Positions 1-11,937 of a stretch of DNA of 64,000 bases are shown one piece after another. The translations under genes were made by a program, and so were the position numbers. This DNA is from Pycnopodia helianthoides. Lineage: Eukaryota > Echinodermata > Asteroidea > Forcipulatida > Asteriidae. Location of the stretch: contig CM063252.1 in NCBI GenBank assembly GCA_032158295.1, positions 9,226,744 to 9,290,743 on the forward strand, given 5' to 3'. Each line of letters starts with the position of its first letter. Within the stretch, counting starts at the first letter, position 1. Under the pieces are notes generated by a model that searched no databases, was not told the origin of the DNA, and was given only the letters and a program-made list of their open reading frames with translations.

Positions 1-332
1 ATGTTGGTTTTTATTATTACGGTACCAGACCTACATGGAGATATACATTTAACTCAATTATGAAACTCCTAGGTAACTGATTTAATTATGGATGAGTGAT
101 TGGTTTTCGTCATCAAAATTTTTTAGATGTAATACATGCAATCCATCATTATTACACACTAGGGCATGTATGGGCTTTATAGATTTGTGCAAGTCTTGCA
201 TGTATCAAAAATGAGAAAACAAACAGGTCGAACGAAGACTGTATTTTTTCATGAAATCAAATCTTCTTTTTAAATTCTATTTATATTAATACAAACTCAG
301 TAGGATTTAAAGTTTTGCATGGTGGAAGTATA
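1..332. other. No gene seen
   Basis: AT-rich sequence with short reading frames only. I see no splice-bounded coding exon, RNA gene or clear repeat boundary here. Confidence 0.5.
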
Positions 333-530
333 ACTAGGAGAGGTTTGCAGTGACACCATGTTAAATCTCTTTTGAGTAGTGTTGGTTCTGAAAAGAACCG
401 GTGGTTAACGACTCAACGTTTCGATCAGTATGCTCAGATCGAAACGTTGAGTCGTTAACCACCAGTTCTTTTCAGAACCAACACTACTCAAAAGAGATTT
501 AACATGGTGTCACCGCAAACCTCTCCTAGT
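333..530. repeat. Foldback element, ~93-bp arms, ~10-bp loop
   Basis: The left arm starting ACTAGGAGAGGTTTGC is reverse-complemented almost perfectly by the right arm ending CTCTCCTAGT, with a loop of about 10 bases around 425-434. No coding capacity is present. A fragment of its core (TTCTGAAAAGAACCGGT) recurs at 14597, so it belongs to a dispersed family. No clear target-site duplication is visible. Confidence 0.85.
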
Positions 531-749
531 AAAACAAACTCCTTGAAAATGAAAATACTCATTGTGCATATTATCTACGTGTATTTATAATTTTTTTTTT
601 TTTTACAATTGATGCCAATAGTTTGTTAAATTAACATTGAAACAAAATTTAAATTTGGGACTAGTATACATGTACTTATTGCCAGACAAATTATCCTATA
701 AACCCATCCTTGTAAGGATTAATGAAATTTATTATTAAAAAAAAATTAA

Positions 750-1030
750 AAACCCATTTGAGAATCACAACAAATGTGTTGGACCATTTGCTGCAAAGTA
801 TTTGGAAAATTTTCACCCCAAAACATTGAATCTGAGAAACGATTCATGCATGAATCATTTCTCAGATTTCTGAGTTTTGGTGTCCATTCGTGAATGCTGC
901 AGCCAGAGATGCGATTGATACCTGCTGTCACCTTGCTAAATGTGGATGGATTCAACGTTCTTGTAAAATTACCATGACAGTCTGTTGCTGTTTTCTCAGC
1001 AAGTAGACACTGTATTCAGCTGAAACCTTC
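750..1030. repeat. Decayed MITE-like repeat with central palindrome
   Basis: Contains a palindrome (CTGAGAAACGATTCATGC and its complement, 829-866), followed by a motif like CAGAGATGCGATTGATACC that recurs near 4033 and 28013. This suggests a dispersed non-autonomous repeat with eroded ends. Boundaries are approximate. Confidence 0.45.
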
Positions 1031-1972
1031 ACATGCAACTTGAATTGTTAATTCTTTACAATGTTGCTTATAAATAAATCAGCATTACGTTGACAAAAAG
1101 CAATCTATGACCCTACCTTTAAGTGGGAAGAATATCATGTCTGTACAGGATGCATGCAAAATGCCACCGGGCAGAAACTTTGAAATGTTTTGGTTTAGTT
1201 GTGACTTCAGAAAGCTTGTCGTCGTCGTTACAAAACGGAAATCGTTCCCTGAATTACATTCTGAAACAGTCTTAATAGGTTATAAATTTGGTGGAGGGGG
1301 CAACCATGGTGGCCTGATTGCACACTACTTCCAATGCTTAGAGGTAGTTGTAATGTGTGTGGTCAGTTCAAACCTTGCTTAGTCTGTCTCTACTTATTCC
1401 AAACGAGTCTGTGATTAATGAGTAAAGTGATCATGGAACACCATCACTTGCCTGAACCGGTCACAACTTTTTTGTTAAACCCCATTTGTCTTAAAGGGCA
1501 TGTATATTTCAATCATTACTCAATTAGAATTGAAAGAATGTGTTTTATCAGACTCAAAGTCAACATTTGAACGTAGTTTGTTTCTGTTCAAGATATTATA
1601 GAGGGAGGTAGTTTATACATGTATTGTTATTGAATTGAAAACACAAGACAGCAGGAATTGTTCAGTTATGAGTTTACTGGCCCAATGCTAAAATCACTGG
1701 CATCAGGCCTGCAGTCCAGTATCAAGATCGAGCCCTGCAGACCATACATGTACATGGTGTCTGTGTAACTTGCACTTTGCTCTGGGCATTTAAAATACTG
1801 AGATCTGTACTTGTTCGCCCAAACCTCCCTTCTGTCTCTACTCATTCCAACTGAAGCTGTGATTAAAACCCTGCACGCCTGCCATTTTCAAATTGTATTG
1901 AACCTGCCTGGTTCTGCAGCGTCCCTGAAATTCCTAGCCATTGAATAACTCACTTTACTTCAAGGATTCCCT
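1031..1972. other. No gene seen
   Basis: Intergenic sequence. The reading frame at 1107-1382 lacks any recognisable domain and I do not accept it as a gene. Confidence 0.4.
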
Positions 1973-2364
1973 TTAAAGGTGCTGCATTTGTTTGGTAATT
2001 CGAGCCTACTGATTGTGTTAATCCTATATAAATGTAGGTACATACAATAAAACAAACCTGTGAAAATTTCACTTCCAAAGGTGGTCGCGTTTTTGAGATA
2101 TCACTGAAAAACCAGAGCGAATATTTCCACGCAGGAAGAATATTCCCCATAGAAATACATAATGAGAAGCGTTGCTATCAGAAATGCTTCTTAGATTCAA
2201 ATTTTGGGGAATAAAAAGTGATATATTTTCCATAATCGCAGTACTTCAAAGTTAGAAGTTTCTCAAAATTCATTATACTACCCAAAGCTGCTGTACTTCT
2301 TACAAGTAAGTTTGTATTGCCATTAATTTTCAGAGTCATTACCAAATGTGTACTGTACCTTTAA
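1973..2364 (-). repeat. TTAA-flanked MITE, family T3
   Basis: TTAA at both ends and terminal inverted repeats of the type AAAGGCACAGTACACGTTTGG, in reverse orientation relative to the copies at 14990 and 38149. It shares with them the central palindrome around the GAATCTGAGAAGCG motif. TTAA target sites are typical of piggyBac-type elements; there is no coding sequence, so it is non-autonomous. Confidence 0.8.
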
Positions 2365-2666
2365 ACCAGTAACAAGTGATAGAGAGCTCTGGTTGTTACT
2401 ATGACTCAAACCGCTCAGGAAATCCTCAATTACTCAATAATCACCTTAGAGAGGAAATTTCTAATCTATTTACTTTTGAATAAATTATCAACCTGTTTGT
2501 AAAGGTAAAGACAATCTGACGTTAGCTTTTTTTCGCATAAAAAGAGCTTTCCGTCAATTAATGAACTTGACATGAAACACATTCGGAACTCCATTTGAAA
2601 TGTCAACAGTCTGGAGAAAGTAATCGGGTAGCCTAAATGACAAAAAACCACAACCAAGAGGAGCAT

Positions 2667-2905
2667 TTTGCATCCGTCAAGGTAGCAGTTCTTTCAAAGG
2701 CTTTAATTTTTTTTGTAAGAACCTAAAACCACCCAAAAATTATCTAAAAAAGAATGATGCAAGCTTATACTGAAAATAATTTTGCATCCGTCAAAGTAGC
2801 AGTTCTTTCAATGGCTGTAAAGTTTTTTTAAGAACCTGAAACCAACCAAAAGTACATAAAAAGAAGAATGATGCAAGCTTAGGCCTATATACTGAAAATA
2901 ATTTT
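2667..2905 (+). repeat. Two-copy tandem repeat, period ~114 bp
   Basis: The segment beginning TTTTGCATCCGTCAA at 2667 recurs at 2781, and both units end with AATGATGCAAGCTTA plus an ACTGAAAATAATTTT stretch. This is a recent local duplication. Confidence 0.8.
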
Positions 2906-3099
2906 TGAGCTTTATCAATTTTGTGATAACCTTCAAACTAAAATTTTAAAAATGAACGGAAAAATTTGGTATTTTTACAGAAACAAAAATTCAAATGAAT
3001 CAACTCAAATTGTTTTCAGCGTATGCTAGTGTGCCTAGGGAGAACTCCGGGTGCCGTGTGCAGCTGGAAAAAGCCTGGTTTCCAGGCGAGTTTCAGGAA

Positions 3100-3290
3100 C
3101 GGAGAGTACATTTATGTGAACCACTGGCCTGCAATGACATGGAGGCCAGCCACAGAGGCAGAGGCCTCCACGACCCTGTTGCCCCTTCAAAAGGTTTCCC
3201 ATAAACTTTACGATTTTCCAATAGAAGTGCCCTTTGTAAAATGAAAACGGCCTTGCCGTCTCAAAGACAAAAATTCCAGCCCTAAAAACA
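3100..3290 (+). repeat. Dispersed ~165-bp repeat, family G (decayed)
   Basis: Matches the repeats at 3618-3785 (inverted) and 9135-9305 through the strings GCCCCTTCAAAAG and CCTTTG(C/T)AAAATGAAAA. Family G has AGGCCTGGAATT-type ends where intact. Confidence 0.6.
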
Positions 3291-3413
3291 GTGATGAAGA
3301 AGATCTGAGGGCTGGTCGCAGATTACGGATTTGCAAAAGGTCCCGTACATGTAGGTACAATCAGAGCTAATCCATGAGTGGCTTTTGCACGAGAGGAGCA
3401 GGATTTTGAACTG

Positions 3414-3610
3414 TTAAAGGTGGAGTCATACTTTGGTTACGAAACCCGTAAAAAACGTGTTTCCTTTTTATCCGAAAGCCTACTTGTTATAGCGATGGTA
3501 ATGGTACACAAATGTAGTAAGCATCCTATGAAATTATTTCATCAGAAGTGACCCTGATGATTGTAAACCAATAAAAGTATAGTATGTCAAAAGTTTGAAT
3601 CTCTAAACAT
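3414..3610 (+). repeat. MITE fragment related to 27842-28060
   Basis: Starts TTAAAGGTGGAGTCATACTTTGG and shares TCATACTTTGGT(T/A)A, a TCCGAAAG block and GGTAATGGTA with the repeat near 27.85 kb. Its 3' end is eroded. Confidence 0.5.
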
Positions 3611-3617
3611 CGCCTGC

Positions 3618-3785
3618 ATCAGGCCTGGAATTTCATCTTGGAGAGGGCAAGACCATTTTCATTTTGCAAAGGGCACTTCCACTGGAAAATCTTAAAGTCT
3701 ATGGAAAAGTTTTGAAGGGGCACCAAGGCCAAGGCCAAGACCAGGGCAATGGAGGCCATGGCCTCCGTGTAATTCCAGGCCTGCT
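3618..3785 (-). repeat. Family G repeat with AGGCCTGGAATT ends
   Basis: Bounded by AGGCCTGGAATT and its complement AATTCCAGGCCT, giving a short TIR. It is the reverse complement of the 9135-9305 copy. Non-coding. Confidence 0.7.
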
Positions 3786-5164
3786 ACATATTGGCAACTT
3801 TTGGAGTTCAAATTTTCATGGTGTTCGTTTGTGGATTCGGCGGCCGGAGACAAGGTTTTAGCCAGGATTTGGTAAAAGGGTGTGTAAATTTGCCGGAAAT
3901 TAAAAAACTGGGTGTCCAAATTGTTCATTACAATACATATAATTTACATTTATATGTAATTGACAGATAAAACAGAGTGTGCAAATTCAGAACAGGGTGT
4001 ACCCATACACCCCTCTGGCTGACACTATAATGGCCAGAGATGCGGTTGGTACTCGCTGTCACCTCGCTAAACGTGGATGTATTTGAAAATACTGTGACTT
4101 TTATTGTATGATCTATCTTTATAACTTTGCCTGTAAATCACCATTACGTTTACAAAAGAAACAAACGATGATCTTACCTTTAATAGGAAACCAATGAAGA
4201 GTGAGTAATATACGTGCTCAGACGCACAGATGTCTCCGCCACTTACCAGACAAGGGCCGAGGAAGTGTACATGTAGAGCTTGAATCAGTATCAGTTTCAA
4301 CTGCACTTTAAAAATCCAACATTTATAACATTTTTGCCGACTTTTCAAAATCTATGACAGCCTCCAAGGATCCAACAAAATTTACCTTCAAACCTGTGCC
4401 TCCAGCGTAATGGTCCTCCCCTGCAAGCTGCTGCTTAATCAAGGAACAAAATGGCAATGTCCCGACAGTAGGTTCCATCATATCGTTCGGCAAGAAAACG
4501 CATTACGTAACAAACAAAATCCACTGTCGCAAAAAAAAACCTGGAGTCTGACAGATCACACAATAAGCATCACATTGAGAGAGTTTCTCAGAGCATGTTG
4601 AATTACTTAGAATGTCTGTTGTGACTTACGAACCGGTAGTTTCGTCCAAGAATGCAACTCATCACAGACTGTTGAGAAGACCTTGCCAAACTGCAGAATC
4701 GAGAGTTAGAGAGAGCTTGCCAATACACCGCGAAGGGAAGGGTAAAAAATGCCGGCACGGTATCAGGATGGAGGGGTAAATGTCGCCAATAGTCTCTGGG
4801 AAGTGGAGCTACTTTTAGTCATCGTCATGCTAATGCATGTCTGCATGTATGTACTACACACATGTACTGATTACATGGACCAGCTCAGCTAGCCACGGTC
4901 GGTCAGGTGGGAAAGAAGGAAAAGGAATGAGGGGGGGGGGGGAGAGAGATAGGAGCATCCATAATTCAAAGTAGGGGTGGAGTTTCCTTCACGTCAACGA
5001 TTTCAATGACATAGCTGATGTGATGTTACTACATGTAGATAATTTCTTATAATACAACTTGTTAATGCACAGGGCTACATTCTTTATTATTGAGTAGTAG
5101 TAGAGTATTATTATGTACTTCTGGTAATGAAACCAAGCTTGCCTCATAAGTGAATTTAATCACT
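3786..5164. other. No gene seen; repeat fragments
   Basis: Contains one further copy of the GAGATGCGGTTGGTAC motif (about 4033), otherwise unique-looking intergenic sequence, and a poly-G run near 4931-4942. No splice-bounded exon was found. Confidence 0.4.
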
Positions 5165-5465
5165 GTAGCTCGCAAGCCTGAGGAAACATGTTGACAAGGG
5201 TGCTTGCTTTGGGAAACAGAAACACCGGGGTTAACACCTACATGTACTTCTTCCACAATAAGTTTTCTGAGTTCTTTAATGTGCACTACCAATCCTAGTA
5301 CACAGAACCTACGGCTCAATGTCCCATTCGAAGGACAAAGCAGTTTTGGAAGCATCTTTTTTATCTTGCTCAAGGACATAAGTGTCATGACTGGGACTCG
5401 AACCCACACACTGCTGATCAGAAACACCAGAGATTGAGCTCTTAACTGCTCGGCCACAACCCGCC
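5165..5465 (-). repeat. tRNA-Leu-derived SINE
   Basis: Read on the - strand it begins with a tRNA-Leu-like head: TGGCCGAGCAGTTAAGAG (D-arm, box A), an anticodon-region string CTCAATCTCTGG, and GGTTCGAGTCCCAG (T-arm, box B) at about 5390-5465. The body follows with TCCTTGAGCAAG-type sequence. The tRNA-like head is the expected internal RNA polymerase III promoter. It is not a functional tRNA, because the acceptor stem does not pair cleanly. Confidence 0.75.
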
Positions 5466-5696
5466 AAGTATGTACCAAATGATGAAAGTTCATGTTATCA
5501 AATGAATGGGATAATGTGGTACATGTACATACACATGTACATGTAGGCCTACATGTGGTTAATGAAAAACATTATTGCATGGGTTGATGTTCATAATCTA
5601 CATCATGTATCTTTTGTTACTTGTTAAAGATCTAAATATTTAAAATACTACTCAACTTGTTATTTTTTTTTATTATTTAAAACTGAAGCAACAGAG

Positions 5697-5849
5697 TCCT
5701 GGGCTCTAGTTCACAAAGCATTTAAAAGATTCATGATCAGTTGTCAGTATTAGTTACCATGGTGACATACATCACACTTTGCTAAGCAATTAAGACTGAT
5801 ACACAGGAAAGATAAATCTTAGCCCTTTGTGAAAGCAAGCCCTGGATGT
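5697..5849. repeat. MITE-like repeat with CTTTGTGAA-type ends
   Basis: The ends GGGCTCTAGTTCACAAAG and CTTTGTGAAAGCAAGCCC are imperfect inverted repeats. Similar ends occur at 47850-47955. Non-coding. Confidence 0.55.
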
Positions 5850-5976
5850 GTCGTTCTTAAAAGTGAAAACTAAGGAGATGAGATCTACTGTATAATGTCA
5901 TCCATGTACACTGAGAATTCAAATCACTCCATGACTATGTATTATACATGGTGTCAATTAGAAATTTTGACTACGA

Positions 5977-6018
5977 ATGTACTGGTACATGTACTGGTAC
6001 ATGTACTGGTACATGTAT
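5977..6018 (+). repeat. 12-bp microsatellite (TACTGGTACATG)
   Basis: About 3.5 perfect copies of TACTGGTACATG, in a neighbourhood rich in ACATGT palindromes. Confidence 0.9.
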
Positions 6019-7362
6019 GTATCCCCTTTTGCCACATTGGATTTTTAGGGTTGTTTCCACTATTGCATTTTTGTTGGTTTCTTTTTTCTAAACAAAGAAA
6101 GCACAGTGTTTCCCCTGGCTGATAAAATTGAGCGAGGTGGTAACAACTCAAACTGATGATCAAAGCAAACTTTACGCTGCCTACATGTACAAACTGACAA
6201 GAAGACAGTGCTCTTAAGTACAATTGCTTGACGATTCCATCTATCCAAGTTGTGAGTTCTGAATACCTGCATGTTGGTCAAGCAAAAAGCTCAGAAATGA
6301 CACAAAATGACAAATTGTTTTATTAGTTTATAAATCCCTTTATTTCACAGCGAGGTCGGGGCTTGTATTTTACACTGGAACGCTGGCCCGGGGCCAGTAG
6401 TTTCAGCGTCGGGCCAGTAAACTCAAGAAGGGACAAGTCGGGTGGTCTTGTAATTTTCAATTCAATATATATTTTTTTATATATGTTCAAATGTTGAGTT
6501 TGAGTCTCATAAACATATTTCAATTCTGCTGAGTATCACCCATAAAACAGAAGAGATAAATCTTCTCTTTATAGTGTTTGTTCTTAACTTGGTTCACATT
6601 TTGATTCTGGTCTTGTAGGCCTAAATAAACTTCTGGTCCAGTAAATATTCCGAGCTACAAGTCCTGCGGTCTTGGAGATTTTTCCCTCAAAGTCAAGCCC
6701 GAAGGTGGTGATATTGGTATTTAGAACCAGGCCACAGGTAGTCACTGGAATGACAGAGGACTAGTGGGCCACCTCACGTTTGAACAGACAGGGGAAACAT
6801 GGAGATTGTGTGTACACTCTGCATGTACACACCATTAACCCTCCTACTGTCAGTGACTCTTGGCAACATTTTCGTGTGAGTTGACCAACCATTTGAAACC
6901 ATTCGACTGCCAAGGTTGTGTACGGTGGCACAACTGTGCACAGAACTAACTGTGTACTGTGTACATTTACGCATTCCCTCATGGTATCATTTTGCAGGCT
7001 GGCATATCTATCATTCATAAATACCTCAGAGAGTTTATCCATTCTGATTGGTGGAGAGCGTGTCACGTGGCGGGTTATAAACGGATGATAATGCACGGCT
7101 AGAGGTGTTTAAACACACCTGTGGCACGAAGATTGTACGCAGGCGCTAATTTACGCGCAACGCAACCAACACATACTAGTATTCAATCTAAAAACATGTT
7201 AGTGTTATGACGCGTGCGTACGCACAGCTGTTGAGCGTGGCATGTATAATCCTTTGCGAAACAGGGCTCGAGGACGTGACAGGAAATGAAAGTTAACAGA
7301 AAAGTTGAGATTTTCCAACAATATTACGCTTTTTAACAAAAAGGGCATTTAGGCCTATGAAT
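6019..7362. other. No gene seen
   Basis: Intergenic. Reading frames of up to about 110 codons occur on the - strand (for example 6761-7096) but show no domain, no flanking splice signals and no compositional support. A CpG-richer patch lies at about 7040-7270. Confidence 0.4.
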
Positions 7363-7494
7363 GGGAATAAAAGAGAAGTGACTTGGTCTTAACCGGCCGT
7401 TTAAAACCTTGCAGGGCCGTGGCCGTGCGATAAACGGCCACGACCCTGCCGGTTTTAAACGGCCGGTTAAGACCGTCACTACCCTTTTATTCCC
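7363..7494. repeat. Foldback element, ~60-bp arms, 6-bp loop
   Basis: GGGAATAAAAGAGAAGTGAC through GGCCGTGGCCGT is mirrored by AACGGCCACGACCCTG through CCTTTTATTCCC. The arms are near perfect and include TTAACCGGCCGTTTAAAAC. Such an element could form a stable hairpin; no coding sequence. Confidence 0.85.
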
Positions 7495-7554
7495 TTATTC
7501 AAAACCACAGTGAATGGTATTGAATGGTCAGACAGCAAGAGCATTATACATGTA

Positions 7555-7925
7555 GGCAAGGTATACTTTTGGTAAGACCAGTATCCTCACTTGAATGCAT
7601 CCCAACAAATATGTCTCAGCGCATGCATCAAATAACAAACCTGTGAACATTTTGGCTCATTTGTCATCCAAGTTGCAAGAAAATAGCAGTAGAAAAAAAC
7701 ACACTTATTTCACACTTATTGCGTGCTTGCAGATGCCTGAAAAAGGCTTCAAAAGTTCTTCATGCCTGAAGCCTTTAAATCAGATTGGGTGAAAAATTAC
7801 CTCTTTTGCAATTTCTAACAATGTTTTATAATATCAACAGCTCTCCTGTGCTCTTTACCTTGAAGTAAGATTGTATGGTCATTAACTTGTGGAGTATTTA
7901 CCAAAAGTACACCCTGCCTTTAATC
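7555..7925 (+). repeat. Decayed TTAA MITE, family T4
   Basis: Shares GACCAGTATCCTCACTTG, CATCCCAACA(A/T)AT and a terminal CCTTTAA with the T4 copies at 21430 and 28681. Internal sequence is eroded. Confidence 0.65.
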
Positions 7926-8027
7926 ACTTGATTGATGCATCACAATTTCCAAGAGTAATTTCACATGGGCCAACTACAGGTGAACATGTGTGTACGTACA
8001 TATGACAGTAATTAGATTGTGCTCATC

Positions 8028-8347
8028 ATAGACCTTTCTTTTGCAGCGTCACGGCCGCGAGGTTTGCCAACCTTGATTGGCAAAAGTATGGGCGGCCTTC
8101 ACTGCAAAAAATACAACAATTTCTTATTAATTTGACCAATGATGCTATCAATTTAATACCCATGGATGTTACTGTTAAATAAATTTCACTATCCAAAACA
8201 AAAGGTAAACCTACACTTCATAAAAAAGTTGTAATGTTTTGCTAAATATTGTAAATTTTTGCCAAGCCCGTTTTATACATTTTAGCTACTCAAGGCCTTC
8301 CATACAAAATGGTGGTCAAATGTTTGTAAACAAAAGAAAGGTCTATA
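8028..8347. repeat. TIR element, family H, with AT target duplication
   Basis: Terminal repeats AGACCTTTCTTTTG and CAAAAGAAAGGTCT bound about 320 bp without coding capacity. Both sides carry AT as a 2-bp flanking duplication. An empty version of the insertion site is preserved at 8660-8755. A second family member sits at 23434-23700. Confidence 0.75.
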
Positions 8348-8755
8348 GCCCCTACTTGCTACTGGCATGACTGGTGTACTAATCAGGGACTTCACTTGGA
8401 CTTATAACAGCAGGTGTACAAGTGGGTAGGTACAGTACACATTCAAATCGGGGACCTACAGTATAACAAAAGAAGGCAATAGGGTCCCCAGTTGGGTGAA
8501 GGTCCCCAGTTGGGTGAAGGTCCCCAGTTGGAAAGTGTGTACAAAACCAACTGGAGCTGTTGCCAAAAAGTTATTTAAAGTACAAAACAAAAAAGAGGGA
8601 CAATAGGAGGTCCCTGATTGCAGCATGTGTTTACACACTTGTGTTTGTATGACACTGACAGAGATCAGATTGTGATCATCATGGCCCCTACTTGCTACTG
8701 GTGTGCTAATCAGGTACGGTACTTCACATGGACTATAGCTGCAGGTGTACATAAT
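8348..8755 (+). repeat. Local duplication and 20-bp tandem repeat
   Basis: The segment CCCCTACTTGCTACTGG ... GCAGGTGTAC occurs at about 8346-8418 and again at 8684-8750. Between them (8481-8531) are 2.5 copies of a 20-bp unit GGTCCCCAGTTGGGTGAA(G). Confidence 0.8.
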
Positions 8756-8979
8756 GTGCATGTGAGTGACTTGCTAACTGTGGTGTGTTAATCAGGGACT
8801 TCCAGCCTAATTTCAACACTATTGGCAGTTTCCTTCAAGAACAATGCATTACATTGCAAGCAGAAAAAATACATGACATTAATACTCTTCACAACACCCA
8901 GGTCCCTGCACCTACAATACCTGACCTGTGCATACATTGTATGACTGGCTATAGCTTACATTAGTAATACTATGTTTGC

Positions 8980-9080
8980 TGTTTGTTTCTGTTTTTGTTT
9001 GTTTGTTTGTTTGTTTGTTAGTTGAAGTGTAAGTTTGTTATGTTATTGGTGTTTTGTTTTTGTTTGTTTTTTTGGGGGGG
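8980..9080 (+). repeat. GTTT-rich simple repeat
   Basis: Tract of (GTTT)n with interruptions and a poly-G run; low-complexity sequence. Confidence 0.8.
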
Positions 9081-9134
9081 AGGGGGTGTAATCAACATTT
9101 TGCTGAGCTTGTCTGCTTAAATATCAATAACAAG

Positions 9135-9305
9135 CAATCCAGCCTGGAATTACACGGAGACCATGAAGGCCATGGCCTACAGTATGTTGCCCCTGGTCTT
9201 GGCCTCGGTGCCCCTTCAAAAGTTTCCCGTAGACTTTTAGATCATCCAATGGAAGCGCCCTTTGCAAAATGAAAATGGCCTTGCCCTCTCAAAGATGAAA
9301 CCTTG
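9135..9305 (+). repeat. Family G repeat
   Basis: Begins GCCTGGAATTACACGGAG and contains TGCCCCTTCAAAAGTTTCCC and CGCCCTTTGCAAAATG; it is the reverse complement of the copy at 3618-3785. A short reading frame crosses it but reflects the repeat, not a gene. Confidence 0.7.
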
Positions 9306-10941
9306 GGCCTGAGCGTCTACCCCAAAAAAGCCTTGTTGTGGCAGAGGTGACATGTAGGCCTACATGTGTGAACTTTTAACAACAGCCTTGTCCTTAGTTA
9401 CCTTGCCTCTGAAAAAAGGGGCAATGGATATAGGGAAAGTAAAATAATCCAAACACCATTTTGCCAAACTGCAATTTTTTACTTAAATATTTAGGCCTAT
9501 TTCCCTTTTAAAAAATCATTGGGAGCCATATTAATTACTAGTAGAAAAAAGTAAATGACCATGCACTATTGCTGGGTCACATTGTCTGTAGTTGAGTGAA
9601 AAAAATAACTGATAACAAATTAAAATAACAACTGAAAACACCTTTTATTTTGGACATGTTTTGTTTGTTGTTTTTGTTTTTTATCTCAATTTTTAAAACT
9701 TTTTTCTTTTATTAAAAGAATAATTATTCGGGGGGATTAGAATGTGGAGCTGGTGCGAGTTAATTAGAAGCGATTTCTCGGGCCAACCTAGAATAGAAGT
9801 TCTCAAAGAAGTGCTGTAACTTCTGGCTTGTGTCATGTGTGTACTCGTCAAACAAAGAGGGCGCTAGTCTGCCGTTGAAACAGAGTTTGAGTGATTTCAC
9901 TAGCAGACAAGTAATAACCAGTCTAACCACATGACAGAAAAAGATAAGGAAAAAAAACACACCCCAAACAGTCAAACAAAGCCAAGGGTCACATGGAGAG
10001 CCAACAGGTGGACATGAAGCCGCCCGGCCCCCAACCTGCCAAAACACGTCATTAGACACAAATAGCCTACTCTTTTTTACACATCATGATCAATTCATAA
10101 CCCCCGGTCGAGGGATAAGACAAGACCACATTTCATGATTTGTGTTACATAAGATCAGACAGATTGGGTAACTAATACAGCCGAGGAGGAAGTTTTCCTT
10201 CCTCCGAATGGTACAGCCTACGTTACAGAGTTCAGATGTCACCGTCTAATTCCAGCGATTGCCGAGTGTTGTGCAACTGCAAGCTGCTGGGCACTCAAAG
10301 TCAAAGTTAGACAGTCCATTTCGCAATCTCGTACTTACTTGCCGTATCAAACACGTCTTTGTAAACATGCAAGCAGATCCTGCACGGGCAAGAAGCCTCC
10401 CTTGATTCATTGTACAAATAGCTTATAATACATAAATATGGGTGCAGTATTTACAACCACCCTAAAAAGACCTCGGCCTACCTTTTTCTTGCAGACGAAC
10501 GGGTTGACTGTCCGCCATTTTGAAGATACGCGCTGCTAGGTGTACAAACACACCACATGAGGGCGCAGTTTTGTGTTTTGATTTGAAGAAGGACCAAACA
10601 CTCAAGCGAACACCCGTCTCTGTTCTGATACCTTTACTGGGGGAGTGGGGCGGGGGCGATTGTGGGGGAGGCGGCCTACCTGCGGGTCACACTGTGTTTG
10701 CAGAGCGTTGGTTGTGGATGAATTTAAAAAGATACAAAAATAAAGAAATGAGGTAAATGCGAAATGAACAAATAACTTGAGCGTTTGTTTGTTTATTTTT
10801 TGTTGAGGTGCCTGTTGCGTTTGTAAGTGTGGGTGACAAATAAAAAAGTAAACAATAAAGAACTAATGTTTTGTTTGTTGTTGTTGTTTTGTTTTTTCAC
10901 CTCAAAACAGTCAAGTCCTTAATAATGCAAAAATGAAGGCA
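9306..10941. other. No supported gene; possible promoter-like patch
   Basis: A - strand frame at 9760-10059 encodes a hydrophobic stretch and then a polar tail; it has no recognisable domain and I leave it uncalled. At 10514-10526 CCGCCATTTTGAA resembles a YY1-type element in a slightly GC-richer patch, but no start exon follows. GTTT-type simple sequence lies near 10785-10895. Confidence 0.3.
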
Positions 10942-11318
10942 TTAAAGGAACATTACAGAATTGGTAAGAAAAAAACTTGTAAAATATACTTTTTGATCAC
11001 GGATTTACATAAAACTTACAGGGTCTAATGATGATACGGTAGAAAATACCTCTGAAATATTTCTGTCTGAATTGCCATATTTGATGAGAAATGAATAAAC
11101 TAATTTTCTGATTGGAGTTTATCGCTCAGTGAGCGTTTTATTCATTTGTTGAATCTATATGATTTCAGGCAAAATGTGTAATCGGTTTTTCACTATTTTC
11201 TCATGATCTCAAACTTCTACAGGTTTGTCAGTTTATGTAATGGTGGATTACATAAATTGCTTGTACACTGCCAGCAACTGTTTTGCCAGCAAAAACCAAT
11301 TCTGTAATGTTCCTTTAA
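10942..11318 (-). repeat. TTAA-flanked MITE, family T1
   Basis: TTAA on both sides, terminal inverted repeat AGGAACATTACAGAATTGG, and the diagnostic centre GAGTTTATCGCTCAGTGAGC. It is one of seven copies of the same 377-400 bp element in this window. No transposase; presumably mobilised in trans by a piggyBac-like enzyme (inference from the TTAA target). Confidence 0.9.
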
Positions 11319-11534
11319 TCAAACAAAACAAGAAAAACGTACAGGTTTGTATTTGAGAGATTGTATAACTTTATTGTTTATCCTGATATCTTCCTAATCT
11401 GTAAAAGGTATTTTCAGCTGCTGCAGCACCAAAAACCGCCGCTGACATAAATTACTCACAATACGATTAACATTAACAGGCCTACATAAAGGGGAATTTT
11501 GGTGGGAAAACAATGGGAAACTTTGAACGCAAGA

Positions 11535-11627
11535 TGGCAGCAGACATACCAGGTAAATATTCATCGTTCACGTAATTCTAAGCATGCGCACATTGCCAAG
11601 ATTGATTTACCTGGTAAGTCTGCTGCC
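11535..11627. repeat. Inverted repeat, ~23-bp arms
   Basis: GGCAGCAGACATACCAGGTAA is complemented by TTACCTGGTAAGTCTGCTGCC around a 45-bp spacer. Confidence 0.7.
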
Positions 11628-11937
11628 ACCTAGAGTCCCAAAAGTCCCCCAAGACATGTTTCCCTATCCCATGCAGAATGGAACCTTCCTAGAACGACTA
11701 ATGATTGGCAGAAAATCGATCACACTTTCGCACTCAGTTGTCTTGAAATATAATTTTTTGGAGACTAATTCTTATGCACTTTTCCGGAATTCCGGGCACA
11801 CGGCAACTTTGTCTCCCTACAACAAAGAGATAAGCCGTGTCCGAATTGGCGGCTATACAGCTACGGCTACGGCTGGATCGCCGAGTCATTATGCGTTGAA
11901 GTATAAGCAACAGTTGCAGTAGCTAGAGCTGCCAATA

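Noticed and set aside
6761..7096. 111-codon - strand frame
   Set aside because: No domain, no splice partners; composition looks random.
9760..10059. - strand frame with a hydrophobic segment (LVITCLLVKSLKLCF)
   Set aside because: No start context, no family match and only a weak acceptor; insufficient for a gene call.
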